Source of the DNA: an uncultured Actinomycetes bacterium
GTDB taxonomy: Bacteria; Actinomycetota; Acidimicrobiia; Acidimicrobiales; Microtrichaceae
NCBI GenBank assembly: GCA_903925745.1
Contig: CAIYGQ010000174.1
Coordinates: forward strand, 26,427-90,426
Reading direction: 5' to 3'
DNA length: 64,000 bases
Numbering within the stretch: the first letter of the stretch is position 1; each line of letters begins with the position of its first letter. The notes under the pieces were generated by a model. The model was not told where the DNA came from. It ran no database searches and worked only from the letters and a program-made list of their open reading frames with translations. Shown here piece by piece: positions 52,653 through 61,349 of the stretch. A program made the translations under genes and the position numbers.

Positions 52653-52988
52653 GGGTTCCTCCGGTGTCTCCGCCGTGCGGCGGGGTCCTCGCTCGCCCCG
52701 GACCGGCCGGTCCGGATGGTTCGCCCGGCGGGCAGGACCTCGTGTTCGGTGACAGTTCTAGGACATTTCGTCACCGAATCGCAACACAACCGGGCGGGCG
52801 TCCGTCACAGGGGGTGGATCCGTCCGGGAGCGGCGGGTACCGGGACGAGCGGTTCGGCCCGTGACCACAGGGAATCGCAGGGATCCGGGCGCTCGCAGCG
52901 GGCCCCGGGACCGCGGCGGCGCCAACCGCACGCGACCGGGCGCCGACCCTGGTGGACCGGCGCCCGGGTTCGACGCGTCGCGTCGCAG
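52653..52988. other. Upstream region of the Rpf-like gene
   Basis: These 336 bases between tRNA-Ser and the Rpf-like gene hold the promoter-like element at 52747-52784 and otherwise no gene or recognised RNA motif. The nearest 95 bases form the gene's leader. Confidence 0.4.
52747..52784 (-). promoter_or_regulatory. SigA-like promoter in an inverted repeat (Rpf-like gene)
   Basis: On the minus strand TTGCGA (52784-52779), 18 bases, TAGAAC (52760-52755). The -10 lies between perfect 7-bp arms CGGTGAC (52747-52753) and GTCACCG (52770-52776), which suggests a repressor or activator site. Confidence 0.45.
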
Positions 52989-53077
52989 CGGAGAGGGTGG
53001 GATTCGAACCCACGGTGAGGTTGCCCCCACACCTCCTTAGCAGGGAGGCCCGTTCGACCTGGCTCCGGCACCTCTCC
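52989..53077 (-). tRNA. tRNA-Ser (GCT)
   Basis: An 89-base class-II tRNA on the minus strand: acceptor GGAGAGG/CCTCTCC, anticodon stem-loop with CTGCTAA (anticodon GCT), a long variable arm, and T arm with GGTTCGAATCC. CCA is not encoded. Confidence 0.95.
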
Positions 53078-53276
53078 GGGTGCGGTCACTGTAGTGGCCG
53101 ACCCTCGACGGGGCGCCAGTGGATCCTCCACCGCCGACTTCCCGTGGCCGGACCTCCGTCACAGGCGGTGGGGACGGACGGTTGCGTCGCTAGCGTGAGC
53201 GCAGGCGTGTCGGCCGACGACGCAGGGCGGCACGACCGTCCCGCCGGGACGGGTGAGCTGACACGGAGGTGTCGAC

Positions 53277-53717
53277 GTGGACAGGACGTTCGACCGCTCG
53301 GGACTCGAGGTGCTCTCCGAGGAGGAGTGCTGGCGGTTCCTGGAGGCGCACCACATCGGCCGACTCGGGGTGACGATCCTCGACCAGCCCGAGATCTTCC
53401 CGGTGAACTACGTCGTCGACAACCGGACGATCGTCTTCCTGACCGCCGAGGGGACGAAGCTCGCCGCCACCCTGCTGGGCACCGCCGTCGCATTCGAGAT
53501 CGACGCCGCCGACCCCATGTTCCACACCGGCTGGTCGGTCGTCGTCCGGGCGCGGGCCGAGGAGATCACAGCGCTCGACGACCTGATGGAGGCCGAGCGA
53601 CTGCCACTGCAGCCGTGGGGACCGGGCGACAAGCGCCGGTACGTACGCCTGGTTCCGACCGCCGTCACCGGTCGGCGGATCATCGGGGCCTCACAGCCCG
53701 ACCGGGCCTCGGCCTGA
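53277..53717 (+). CDS. Pyridoxamine 5'-phosphate oxidase-like flavin-binding protein
   Basis: The 146-residue protein starts at the GTG at 53277 with GGAGGTG close by. It has the split-barrel PPOX-like pattern (CWRFLEAHHIGRLGV, IFPVNYVVDNRTIVFLTAEGTKLAA, GWSVVVRARAEEIT). Members bind FMN, F420 or heme. The specific ligand is unknown; the HHIGRLG start resembles nitroreductase/F420-type families. It lies 44 bases ahead of the flavin oxidoreductase gene. Confidence 0.85.
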   Translation: MDRTFDRSGLEVLSEEECWRFLEAHHIGRLGVTILDQPEIFPVNYVVDNRTIVFLTAEGTKLAATLLGTAVAFEIDAADPMFHTGWSVVVRARAEEITALDDLMEAERLPLQPWGPGDKRRYVRLVPTAVTGRRIIGASQPDRASA

Positions 53718-53749
53718 GCCGGACCCGGACGGAGGCTCCTGGGATCGGC

Positions 53750-53755
53750 CAGACT
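53750..53755 (+). promoter_or_regulatory. -10-like CAGACT, leaderless arrangement
   Basis: CAGACT is followed by six bases and the GTG at 53762. A weaker match to TANNNT but with the recurring spacing. Confidence 0.3.
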
Positions 53756-53761
53756 GGGCTC

Positions 53762-54958
53762 GTGGCCACCCTGTTCGAGCCCACGACCCTGGGCCCGTTG
53801 CGACTGCGCAACCGGACGGTCAAGGCCGCGACGTTCGAGGGGCGGAGCCCCGGCGGGATCGTGACCGACGAACTCGTCGAGTTCCACCGGCGCGTCGCCG
53901 CCGGCGGGGTGGCCATGACGACCGTGGCCTACCTGGCCGTCTCACCCGAGGGGCGGACCGACTCCGGCTGCACCGTGCTCGACGACCGGGCGGTACCGGG
54001 GCTCCGTCGCCTGACCGACGCCGTCCACGGCCACGGGGCCCTGGCCGCAGCGCAACTCGGACACGCCGGACCGGTCGCCAACGCGGCGTCGAACGGCGTG
54101 CCGGCGATCGCCCCCGGCCGCATGTTCAACCCGCTCGGGCTGCGCCGGACGCGCGCCGCGACCTCCGCCGACCTGGACCGGATCGTGTCGGACTACGGCG
54201 CGGCGGCGCGTCGGGCCACCGACGCCGGGTTCGACTCGCTGGAGGTGCACCTGGGCCACAACTACCTGGCCAGTGCGTTCCTCTCACCGGCGCTCAACCG
54301 ACGCAGCGACGAGTGGGGCGGATCGTTGCCGAACCGCGCCCGGTTCGCCCGGAACGTGGTCCGGGCCGTGCGGGACGGGGCGGCCGGGCACGTCGCGGTC
54401 ACGGCGAAGCTGAACATGGTCGACGGGGTGCGCACCGGACTCCGGATCGAGGACAGCCTGCAGGTCGCCCGGTGGTTGCAGGACGACGGCCACCTGGACG
54501 CCATCGAGCTCACGGGCGGCAGCTCGCTCGCGAACCCCATGTACCTGTTCAAGGGCGCCGCTCCGCTCCCGGAGTTCCGACGCACCCTGCCGTGGTACCT
54601 GCGCGGCGGGTTCCGGCTCGTCGGTTCCCGGTTCCTGCGCACCTACCCCTACTCCGAGGCGTACTTCCTGCCGATGGCCCGACGGTTCCGGGAGGAGCTC
54701 GACATCCCCCTGGTCCTCCTCGGTGGGATCAGTGAACGACCCACCGCCGAGTCGGCGATCGACGAGGGCTTCGACCTGGTCGCCCTGGGCCGGGCGCTGC
54801 TCCACGACCCCGACCTGATCCGGAAGTGGGAGGACGGTTCGGTGACGTCGTCGGGCTGCGTCCACTGCAACCGCTGCATGCCGACGATCTACACCGGCAC
54901 CCGTTGCCCGCTCGTGGACCCCCGTCCCGGCGACCGACCCGTGGTGGTGGGTGCGTGA
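53762..54958 (+). CDS. Old-yellow-enzyme-family NADH:flavin oxidoreductase
   Basis: The 398-residue protein has the FMN-binding TIM barrel of the OYE family (LFEPTTLGPLRLRNRTVKA, LGHAGPVANAASNGVPAI, FDSLEVHLGHNYLASAFLSPALNRRSDEWGGSL). Near its end CVHCNRCMPTIYTGTRCP has four Cys spaced like the 4Fe-4S site of 2,4-dienoyl-CoA reductase-type members, but the C-terminal FAD/NAD domain of those is missing. GTG start at 53762, and the stop overlaps the next GTG by four bases. The substrate is unknown; with PhyH it may act on an unsaturated lipid-like compound. Confidence 0.88.
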   Translation: MATLFEPTTLGPLRLRNRTVKAATFEGRSPGGIVTDELVEFHRRVAAGGVAMTTVAYLAVSPEGRTDSGCTVLDDRAVPGLRRLTDAVHGHGALAAAQLGHAGPVANAASNGVPAIAPGRMFNPLGLRRTRAATSADLDRIVSDYGAAARRATDAGFDSLEVHLGHNYLASAFLSPALNRRSDEWGGSLPNRARFARNVVRAVRDGAAGHVAVTAKLNMVDGVRTGLRIEDSLQVARWLQDDGHLDAIELTGGSSLANPMYLFKGAAPLPEFRRTLPWYLRGGFRLVGSRFLRTYPYSEAYFLPMARRFREELDIPLVLLGGISERPTAESAIDEGFDLVALGRALLHDPDLIRKWEDGSVTSSGCVHCNRCMPTIYTGTRCPLVDPRPGDRPVVVGA

Positions 54959-55794
54959 GCGGACCGGCGATCCCACGCGTCGAGGGCGGCTCGGCGACGG
55001 TCGAACAGGTCGCCGGGCTGGTGGCCGAGCACGGCGTGTGCGTCGTCGAACGACTCGTGGACGAGACGGTCTGCGACGCCGTCCTGGCCGAGCTCCAACC
55101 CCACCTGGACGCGGTGCGTCCCGGCGCCGACGACTTCGAGGGCCGCAACACCCGTCGGGTCGGGGGGATCCTGGGCCGCTCCCCGAGCGCGGTCGGTCTC
55201 GTCGCCCACGACCTCGTGCTCGACGTGGCTGACCGGGTCCTCGGCCCCGACAAGTCGACCTTCCAGCTCCACCTGACCCAGGCGATCGCGATCGGCCCCG
55301 GATCGGAACCGCAGTCGCTCCACCGGGACCAGTGGTGCTTCGACTTCCATCCGTTCCCGCCCGAGCTGATCGTGGAGGTGTCGACGATCTGGTCGTTGAC
55401 CGAGTTCACCGAGGACACGGGCGCGACCCGAGTCGTTCCCGGCAGCCACCGTTCGACAGAGGTGACGGCGACCGACGACGACGCCCTCGTCGCCGAGATG
55501 CCCAGGGGTTCGGTGGTGGTCTACACCGGATCGACCGTCCACGGAGGCGGCGCCAACCGCAGCGAGACGACCCGGGTCGGCCTGAACGTCGACTACACCC
55601 TCGGCTGGTTGCGCCAGGAGGAGAACCAGTACCTGTCGGTGCCCCTCGAGGTGGCGCGTGCGCTGCCCGAACGGGTGCAGCGGCTGATGGGGTACTCCAT
55701 GGGCAGCTACGCGCTGGGCTACGTCGACGACCTGCGTGATCCGATCACCGTGCTCGACCCCGACCGTGGCCGCGCCGGGTTCGGCGTCGAGTGA
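54955..55794 (+). CDS. Phytanoyl-CoA dioxygenase (PhyH) family protein
   Basis: The 279-residue protein belongs to the Fe(II)/2-oxoglutarate PhyH family. Metal ligands are visible as HRDQW (His, Asp) and, further on, TVHGGGANRS (second His), and the ARG near TTRVGLNVDYTL can bind 2-oxoglutarate. It hydroxylates an unknown substrate. It starts at the GTG overlapping the OYE-family stop (GTGA), so the two enzymes are coupled and probably act in one pathway. Confidence 0.9.
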   Translation: MSGPAIPRVEGGSATVEQVAGLVAEHGVCVVERLVDETVCDAVLAELQPHLDAVRPGADDFEGRNTRRVGGILGRSPSAVGLVAHDLVLDVADRVLGPDKSTFQLHLTQAIAIGPGSEPQSLHRDQWCFDFHPFPPELIVEVSTIWSLTEFTEDTGATRVVPGSHRSTEVTATDDDALVAEMPRGSVVVYTGSTVHGGGANRSETTRVGLNVDYTLGWLRQEENQYLSVPLEVARALPERVQRLMGYSMGSYALGYVDDLRDPITVLDPDRGRAGFGVE

Positions 55795-55797
55795 GGC

Positions 55798-57057
55798 TCA
55801 GCCGAGTCGGTCGAACTCGAGGGTGATCAGGTCCGCTCCGGGGACGGCCCCCACGTTCGTGGGCACGACCAGGAGGTGGTGGACCCCGCTCTCGGTGGCG
55901 GTGTAGGTCACCCACGGGTCGCTCACGAACGTCGGCCCCGTCTCGGGGACGCCGTTGAGGATCGCACCGCCGGGGGAACGAACCAGGACGCCGGGCTTCA
56001 CGCCGGGCGGATCGAAGGTGCGGATTCGGAACTGCTCGCCGGCGGTCACGGTGACCCGGGCGGAGAGTGCCTGTCCGGGGTTGCGCCCGGGTGTCGGGTA
56101 CGAACCCTCCCCGATGACGCCGAGGTCCAGGTCGTTGCTGAGCCAGACCGACGTGCCGGTCGTGTTGAACCCGCCCCGGGCGACCACCCGGTAGGTGCCG
56201 GTGACGGGCAGCGTGTACCGGGTTCGCGGCACGATCTCGGCGGGGTCGACGGGAGTGTCGTCGGGCGTGCGGAGCTGCACGCTCACGTTGAGCGTGGAGC
56301 CGAGCCCCAGGGTCTCACCGGCGGTACCGGGGTAGAGCAGGTCGACGTTCTGGCCAGACAGCAGCGGCGGAACCGGCGTCGCGCCGAGCGTCACCGGGAT
56401 CGGGGCGAGGTCGTTGCTGATCACCGCCCCCGGCTGGGTGACCTCGATCCGGTAGCTGCCGGTCACCGGCAGCGTGACCTGGGCGGGCCGCAGACCATTG
56501 TTCGCGACCTCGGTCCCGTCCGGGGCGACCACGCGATCCACCCCGACCCGGTTCAGGCGTTCACCGGCGGCACCGGCGTAGGAGAACGAGACGGACTGGC
56601 CCGGGATCAGCGATCCGAACGGGGTGATCGGTCCGAGTCCCGTCGGGCCCCGGTCCTCGTCCTGGCTGATGGCGAGCGTGTAGGTGAGGACGCCCAGGTC
56701 GGCGACCGGGTAGCGGAACCGGATCGTGTAGCGACCGGTCACCGGCAGGACGAAGATCCGGGTGGCCTGTCGCTGCGCCGCGGTCGGCACGACGGAGCCG
56801 CCCGGTGCGACCAGGTCGAACGCCGGTGGCCCCTGGTCCGGAGCGAAGAACGGCCGGCTGTCGTACAACAGGATGTTGACCCGTCGGCCGGCCACGCCGT
56901 CGTAGGTGTAGGTGATCGGTGAGTTGAGGACCGAGTACTCACCGACGTGGACGCCCTGGGCGACCGTCGTGCCCCCCGACGGGGCGGCACAGGCCGGGAG
57001 CACGGCGGCAGCGACGGCCAGGACGGTGATGACGATGGCGGTGAGTCGACGATGCAC
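55798..57057 (-). CDS. Predicted lipoprotein A with four PPC-like repeats
   Basis: From the GTG at 57057 (AGGAGG eight bases upstream) the protein is 419 residues. It has a signal peptide with lipobox LPACAAPSGG and then four similar extracytoplasmic modules of roughly 90-110 residues, marked by ITYTYDGVAG, VSFSYAGAAGERLNR, VDLLYPGTAGE and a last, divergent one (ARVTVTAGEQFRIR). The pattern is like bacterial pre-peptidase C-terminal (PPC) beta-sandwiches. It is a clear paralogue of the next gene upstream. Function unknown; a surface adhesion or binding role is plausible. Confidence 0.75.
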   Translation of the reverse strand: MHRRLTAIVITVLAVAAAVLPACAAPSGGTTVAQGVHVGEYSVLNSPITYTYDGVAGRRVNILLYDSRPFFAPDQGPPAFDLVAPGGSVVPTAAQRQATRIFVLPVTGRYTIRFRYPVADLGVLTYTLAISQDEDRGPTGLGPITPFGSLIPGQSVSFSYAGAAGERLNRVGVDRVVAPDGTEVANNGLRPAQVTLPVTGSYRIEVTQPGAVISNDLAPIPVTLGATPVPPLLSGQNVDLLYPGTAGETLGLGSTLNVSVQLRTPDDTPVDPAEIVPRTRYTLPVTGTYRVVARGGFNTTGTSVWLSNDLDLGVIGEGSYPTPGRNPGQALSARVTVTAGEQFRIRTFDPPGVKPGVLVRSPGGAILNGVPETGPTFVSDPWVTYTATESGVHHLLVVPTNVGAVPGADLITLEFDRLG

Positions 57058-57086
57058 GGGAGAGCCCTCCTGTCCCGGGCTGGAGC

Positions 57087-58340
57087 CTAGGGGAGGTCGT
57101 CGATCTCGACCGAGATCGTGCCGGTGCCCGGACTGAGGGTGGGCACGACCAGGATGGAGTGACTGCCGGCCTCGACCGGCGTGTAGGTCGTCCACGGATC
57201 ACCCGGGAGCGACGGGTCGGTCGCTGCGGCCCCGGTCAGCGTCAGGCCGCTCGGCCCGCTCACCCGGATGGCGGGCTTGGTCCCCGGGGGATCGAAGGTG
57301 CGGAGTCGGAACGCTCCGCCGAGCGGCCGGTCGTGCACCAGCCGGATCGACTGTCCCGGGAGCCGGGACGGCGTGGCGAACAACCCCTCGCCGACGACGC
57401 CGAGTTCCAGGTCGTGGCTCAGCCACACCGCCGACGGCTGCGGATCCCCGAAGGGTTGGCCGGTGACCACGACCCGGAACGTGTCGTCACCGGGGATCAC
57501 GAAGCGACTCCCCCGGGCGGACGGCGTGGCCGGGATCGGCGTCCAGTCGGATCGACGAACGTCCACCGACACGTTGGATCCGAACCCGACGCCGACCGCC
57601 TCGTCGACGGCACCCGGGTAGGTGAGGTCGATGTGTTGACCCTGCAGCAGGGGTGGGAGGTCCACCCGGCCGAGCGTGGCGGCGATCGCCGGCAGGTCCT
57701 GGCTCAGGACCGCGACGCTGTTCGTCACCTCGATGCGGTGGTCCCCGCTGAGCGTGAGCGTCACCTGTGACGACCGGAGACCGTTGTCGCCGACCACCGT
57801 GCCGTCGGGGGCGACGACCCGGTCGACCAGGTACCGGTTGAGCCGTTCACCGGCGGTGCCGGCGTAGTGGTAGGTCACCCGCTGTCCGACCAGCGTCGGG
57901 CCGAGGGGGCCGAGGCCGGTCGCTCCGCGGTCCTCGTCCCGACTGACCCCGAGTGTGTAGCGGCGGACCTGCGTGTCGACCGTCGGGTAGGCCAGCCGGA
58001 TCGTGTACCGGCCGGTGGTCGGCAGGATGAACCGGTCGGTCGGCCCCGGGCGTCGCTCGATCGGGACGACCGCGTTCCCGTCGGGCGCGACGAGCGTGAG
58101 CGTCGTGCCGGGGTCGGAGTCCGAGGCGAGGCCGTGGTAGAGGTTCAGGTCCTGGCCCGCCACGCCGTCGTAGGTGTACGTGATCGGCGAGTTCAGGATC
58201 GAGATCTCACCGGAGTGGTAGCCCTGGGTGACGGTGCCGCCGCCCGAGGGGGCCGCACAGGCCGTGACGCCGGCGGCCAGCACCACCAGGACGACTGCGA
58301 TCCGAGGGCACCACCGGACCCGTCGGTGTGTGTGGTGCAT
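57087..58340 (-). CDS. Predicted lipoprotein B with four PPC-like repeats
   Basis: From the ATG at 58340 (GAGGAGG upstream) the protein is 417 residues. It has lipobox VTACAAPSGG and the same four modules as lipoprotein A: ITYTYDGVAG, VTYHYAGTAGERLNRY, IDLTYPGAVDE and IRLVHDRPLGGAFRLRTFD. A and B are about the same length, tandem and only 29 bases apart, so they arose by duplication. Their N-terminal linkers differ. No enzyme motif is present. Confidence 0.75.
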   Translation of the reverse strand: MHHTHRRVRWCPRIAVVLVVLAAGVTACAAPSGGGTVTQGYHSGEISILNSPITYTYDGVAGQDLNLYHGLASDSDPGTTLTLVAPDGNAVVPIERRPGPTDRFILPTTGRYTIRLAYPTVDTQVRRYTLGVSRDEDRGATGLGPLGPTLVGQRVTYHYAGTAGERLNRYLVDRVVAPDGTVVGDNGLRSSQVTLTLSGDHRIEVTNSVAVLSQDLPAIAATLGRVDLPPLLQGQHIDLTYPGAVDEAVGVGFGSNVSVDVRRSDWTPIPATPSARGSRFVIPGDDTFRVVVTGQPFGDPQPSAVWLSHDLELGVVGEGLFATPSRLPGQSIRLVHDRPLGGAFRLRTFDPPGTKPAIRVSGPSGLTLTGAAATDPSLPGDPWTTYTPVEAGSHSILVVPTLSPGTGTISVEIDDLP

Positions 58341-58482
58341 GCCGCCACCTCCTCGACGTGGGACGGGCTCGCTCACCCGTCGTCCATGCATCATCGCTCC
58401 ATCGTGCCGCCGTGACCCGGCTGCAGCCGTCCCGGGCGCTGCCCGGACGGTACCGGGCGATCCGGACGGCGACCATGGCGGA

Positions 58483-60111
58483 TCAGGCGCTCCCGCCGTC
58501 GGCCCCGAACACCCGCCGACCGTCGATCCACGTGGCCGTGACCCGGAACGGCGCCGCGCCGGTCGACGTCGGCGCCAGCTCCACCAGGTCTGCCCGCAGG
58601 CCCGGCCGCAACGAGCCGCGCTCGTGCTCCTGGCCACCGGCGAACGCCGCGCCGGCGGTGTAGGCGCGCAGCCAGTCGGCCACCGGGACCGACTCCGCCG
58701 GTGTGACCGGGATGCCGGTGCCCGTCCGGCGTCGTTCGCCGAGCCAGGCGCACTGGAGCGGGTCGACGGGTCCGCACGGATCGTCCGACGACCCCGCGAT
58801 GGGGACACCGGCCTCGGCCAGGGTGGCGAAGGGCAGCCAGGTGGCGTCGTCGGGGTCGAACCCGGCGGTGCTGCGCCCGACGTGCTCGACGAAGCCGGGT
58901 TGGACGACGCCGACGGATCCCAGCCGCGCGGCTCGGCGCGCCAGGGAGGCCGAGGCCAGTCCGGCGTGCTCCAGTCGGAAGCGGTGGTCACCGCCGGGCC
59001 GGAGGCGGGCGGCGTCGGTGAAGGCGTCCAGCGCCGACTCGATGCCGACGTTGCCCATGGCGTGCACGGCGACCCGGAACCCGCGTCGGGTCGCCTCGAC
59101 CACGGTGGCGCGGAGGTCGTCGAAGCGCCGGCCGAAGGCCACGCGGTGGCCACGGTGGTGCACGTCGACCGCGGGCTCGACCCCACCGTCCGCGAAGCAC
59201 TTGACCGGGCCGGTGCGGAACCACTCGTCGCCATCACCCGTCACCGGTCCGTCGAGTCGGCGGCCCAGGTCGTTGGACAGGAACGGCGTGGCGGCCGGCA
59301 TGGCCAGCACCGACACGGGGAGCTCCCCCCGTGACGCGAGCGCCCGGTAGCGGTCCTCGGCGGCGGTGTCGACCGCCGCGTCGTGGACGGCGGTGATCCC
59401 GTGGCGATGCAGCGCCCGACCGCGGGCGACCAGCAACGCCTCGACCTGCTCCGGGTCGGAGAAGGCGGCCACCGACGCTGAGTGCGCCCGGCCGAACGCC
59501 CGCTCGGCCAGTAGCCCGGTCGCCTCACCGTCGGGTGAGCGTTCGACGCCGTCCACGTCGCTCGAGGAGTGGCCGATCCCCAGTCGGTCGAGTGCCGCCG
59601 AGTTCGCCACCGCCTGGTGGAGGGTGTGGTGGACGACGAGGACCGGTCGATCGCCGCCGACCTCGTCGAGCAGGCTCCGGGTCGGCTGCAGCCCGGTGGC
59701 CTCGTCCCAGCGGCACGCCCGGAGCCACTCGACGTGGGGGCGGGACCGGGCCAGCTCCGCCAGACCGGCGGCCAGGCCGACCTCGTCGTCCAGGCCGGTG
59801 CAGTCCAGCCACTCGGCCTCGAGAGCGGTGACCGACAGGTGGCAGTGGGCGTCGATGAAGCCGGGGACGAGCGTGCGGCCGTCCAGTTCGACCACGTCGG
59901 CACCCTGCGCGACCGCCGCGTCGCTGATCGCCCGCTCCCCGACCGCCTCGATGCGTCCGTCGCGGACGACCAGCGCCTCGGCCGGTCCGGTCGGGCCCAT
60001 CGTCAGGATCGGCCCACCCCGGAACACGGTCAGTGATCCCGCTCGGGTCGGGTCCCATCCGTCGGATCCGCCGGTCCCTCGGGGAGTCCCGGGTGTCCCG
60101 GTGGTGCTCAC
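58483..60111 (-). CDS. Amidohydrolase-3 family (YtcJ-like) hydrolase
   Basis: The 542-residue protein has the amidohydrolase metal motif FIDAHCHLSV, the mid-barrel FADGGVEPAVDVHHRGH, VAVHAMGNVGIESALDAF, and the late SSDDPCGPVDPLQC. YtcJ-type members hydrolyse amide or related bonds in diverse molecules. It is the last gene of a four-gene operon; its GTG overlaps the dehydrogenase stop by four bases. A 142-base gap then separates it from lipoprotein B. Confidence 0.88.
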   Translation of the reverse strand: MSTTGTPGTPRGTGGSDGWDPTRAGSLTVFRGGPILTMGPTGPAEALVVRDGRIEAVGERAISDAAVAQGADVVELDGRTLVPGFIDAHCHLSVTALEAEWLDCTGLDDEVGLAAGLAELARSRPHVEWLRACRWDEATGLQPTRSLLDEVGGDRPVLVVHHTLHQAVANSAALDRLGIGHSSSDVDGVERSPDGEATGLLAERAFGRAHSASVAAFSDPEQVEALLVARGRALHRHGITAVHDAAVDTAAEDRYRALASRGELPVSVLAMPAATPFLSNDLGRRLDGPVTGDGDEWFRTGPVKCFADGGVEPAVDVHHRGHRVAFGRRFDDLRATVVEATRRGFRVAVHAMGNVGIESALDAFTDAARLRPGGDHRFRLEHAGLASASLARRAARLGSVGVVQPGFVEHVGRSTAGFDPDDATWLPFATLAEAGVPIAGSSDDPCGPVDPLQCAWLGERRRTGTGIPVTPAESVPVADWLRAYTAGAAFAGGQEHERGSLRPGLRADLVELAPTSTGAAPFRVTATWIDGRRVFGADGGSA

Positions 60112-61349
60112 CTGAAGTCGAACGCGACCTTGACGGCGTCCCGGTCACCCTGGTCGATGATCGTGCGGAACGCGTCGCGCCAGTCGTCGAGCCGGAACGT
60201 GTGGGTCAACATCCCGTCCAGGTCGATGCGACCCGATCGCACCAGGTCCAGGTAGTGCTCGATGGCGTGCTTGCGGACGCCGTCGACCTCTTCGATGCCG
60301 AAGGCGTTGGAGCCGATCAGCTGCAGCTCCTTGAAGTACCAGGGGGTCCACTCGAACCGCGCCGGTGAGGCCACGCCCATCTGCACGAGTCGACCGCCGT
60401 GACCCAGGACCCTGAGCGCGACCTCGACGGTCTCGGGGTGGCCGACGGTGTCGTAGACGCAGTCCACGTGGCTCGGGTACGCCACCGGCAGGCCCGACCA
60501 CGGCCGCCGGAGCGTGGACCCGGACCAGTCCGAGATCGCCTCGATCAGGTCGGCCCTGGGCTCGGGTTCGAACACGGTGGCGCCGAGGCGCCCGGCGATC
60601 GCCGCCTGGGCGGGCCAGCGGGCGACCGTCGCGACCTCCACGTCGGGGTGGAGCGCCCGGAGGATCGCCGTGGAGGTCGTCCCCAGCGCCCCGGCCCCGT
60701 ACACGACCACTCGGCCGCCGGGCGGCGGCGGGTTCCGGGTGATCGCGTGCAGCGACACCGAGAACGGGTCCGCGAGCACGGCGACCTCGTCGGCGACGTC
60801 GTCGGGGACCGGCACCGTCATCAACCGGTGGGCGGGGAGCAGGTCGGCGAACCCGCCGGTGGCATCGGAGGAGTTGCCGGTGTGGATCCCGGGTGCCAGC
60901 CGCCCGTCGAGGAACCCCCAGCACGCGCTGAAGTTGCCGGCGGCGCACTCGGGACACGGAGGATCGATGCCACGGGGAGCGCACGACAACCACGGGTTCA
61001 ACACGACGCGCTCACCGACGGCGATCCCGAAGTCGGGGCCGGCCTCGACCACGTCGGCGACGACCTCGTGGCCGAGCACCTGCGGGAACGAGATGAACGC
61101 GGTCATCGGGTTGTCGTCAGCGTCGTCGAAGTCCATCAGCACCTGCTTGGAGTCGGATCCGCAGATCCCACACAAGCGGGTGCGCAGCACGGCCCAGTCG
61201 TCGCCCAGGATCGTGGGATCGGGGACCTCCTCGACCCTCATCGGGGTCGCGGCCAGGTTCCGGACGAGCGCTGGCGCATCGGGCGGCGGTTGGGGGACGT
61301 CGCCGGGGTCGGTCAGGAAGACGAGGGCTCGCACGACCGCGCCGTTCAC
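60108..61349 (-). CDS. Zinc-dependent alcohol dehydrogenase (MDR superfamily)
   Basis: The 413-residue protein has the catalytic-zinc residues LCGICGSDSKQ and GHE, a structural-zinc set (C in CAPRGIDPPCPECAAGNFSAC) and the Rossmann motif VVVYGAGALGTTS. The C-terminal region (YFKELQLIGSNAFG) is as in MDR proteins. It oxidises an alcohol or aldehyde with NAD(P). GTG start overlaps the aminotransferase stop by four bases. In the operon it could turn an aldehyde from the aminotransferase into an alcohol or reverse. Confidence 0.9.
   Translation of the reverse strand: MNGAVVRALVFLTDPGDVPQPPPDAPALVRNLAATPMRVEEVPDPTILGDDWAVLRTRLCGICGSDSKQVLMDFDDADDNPMTAFISFPQVLGHEVVADVVEAGPDFGIAVGERVVLNPWLSCAPRGIDPPCPECAAGNFSACWGFLDGRLAPGIHTGNSSDATGGFADLLPAHRLMTVPVPDDVADEVAVLADPFSVSLHAITRNPPPPGGRVVVYGAGALGTTSTAILRALHPDVEVATVARWPAQAAIAGRLGATVFEPEPRADLIEAISDWSGSTLRRPWSGLPVAYPSHVDCVYDTVGHPETVEVALRVLGHGGRLVQMGVASPARFEWTPWYFKELQLIGSNAFGIEEVDGVRKHAIEHYLDLVRSGRIDLDGMLTHTFRLDDWRDAFRTIIDQGDRDAVKVAFDFR

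Noticed and set aside
52653-52800. ydaO/c-di-AMP riboswitch upstream of the Rpf-like gene
   Set aside because: Such riboswitches often precede rpf genes, but the conserved core words were not found and the leader after the likely promoter is only about 95 bases.
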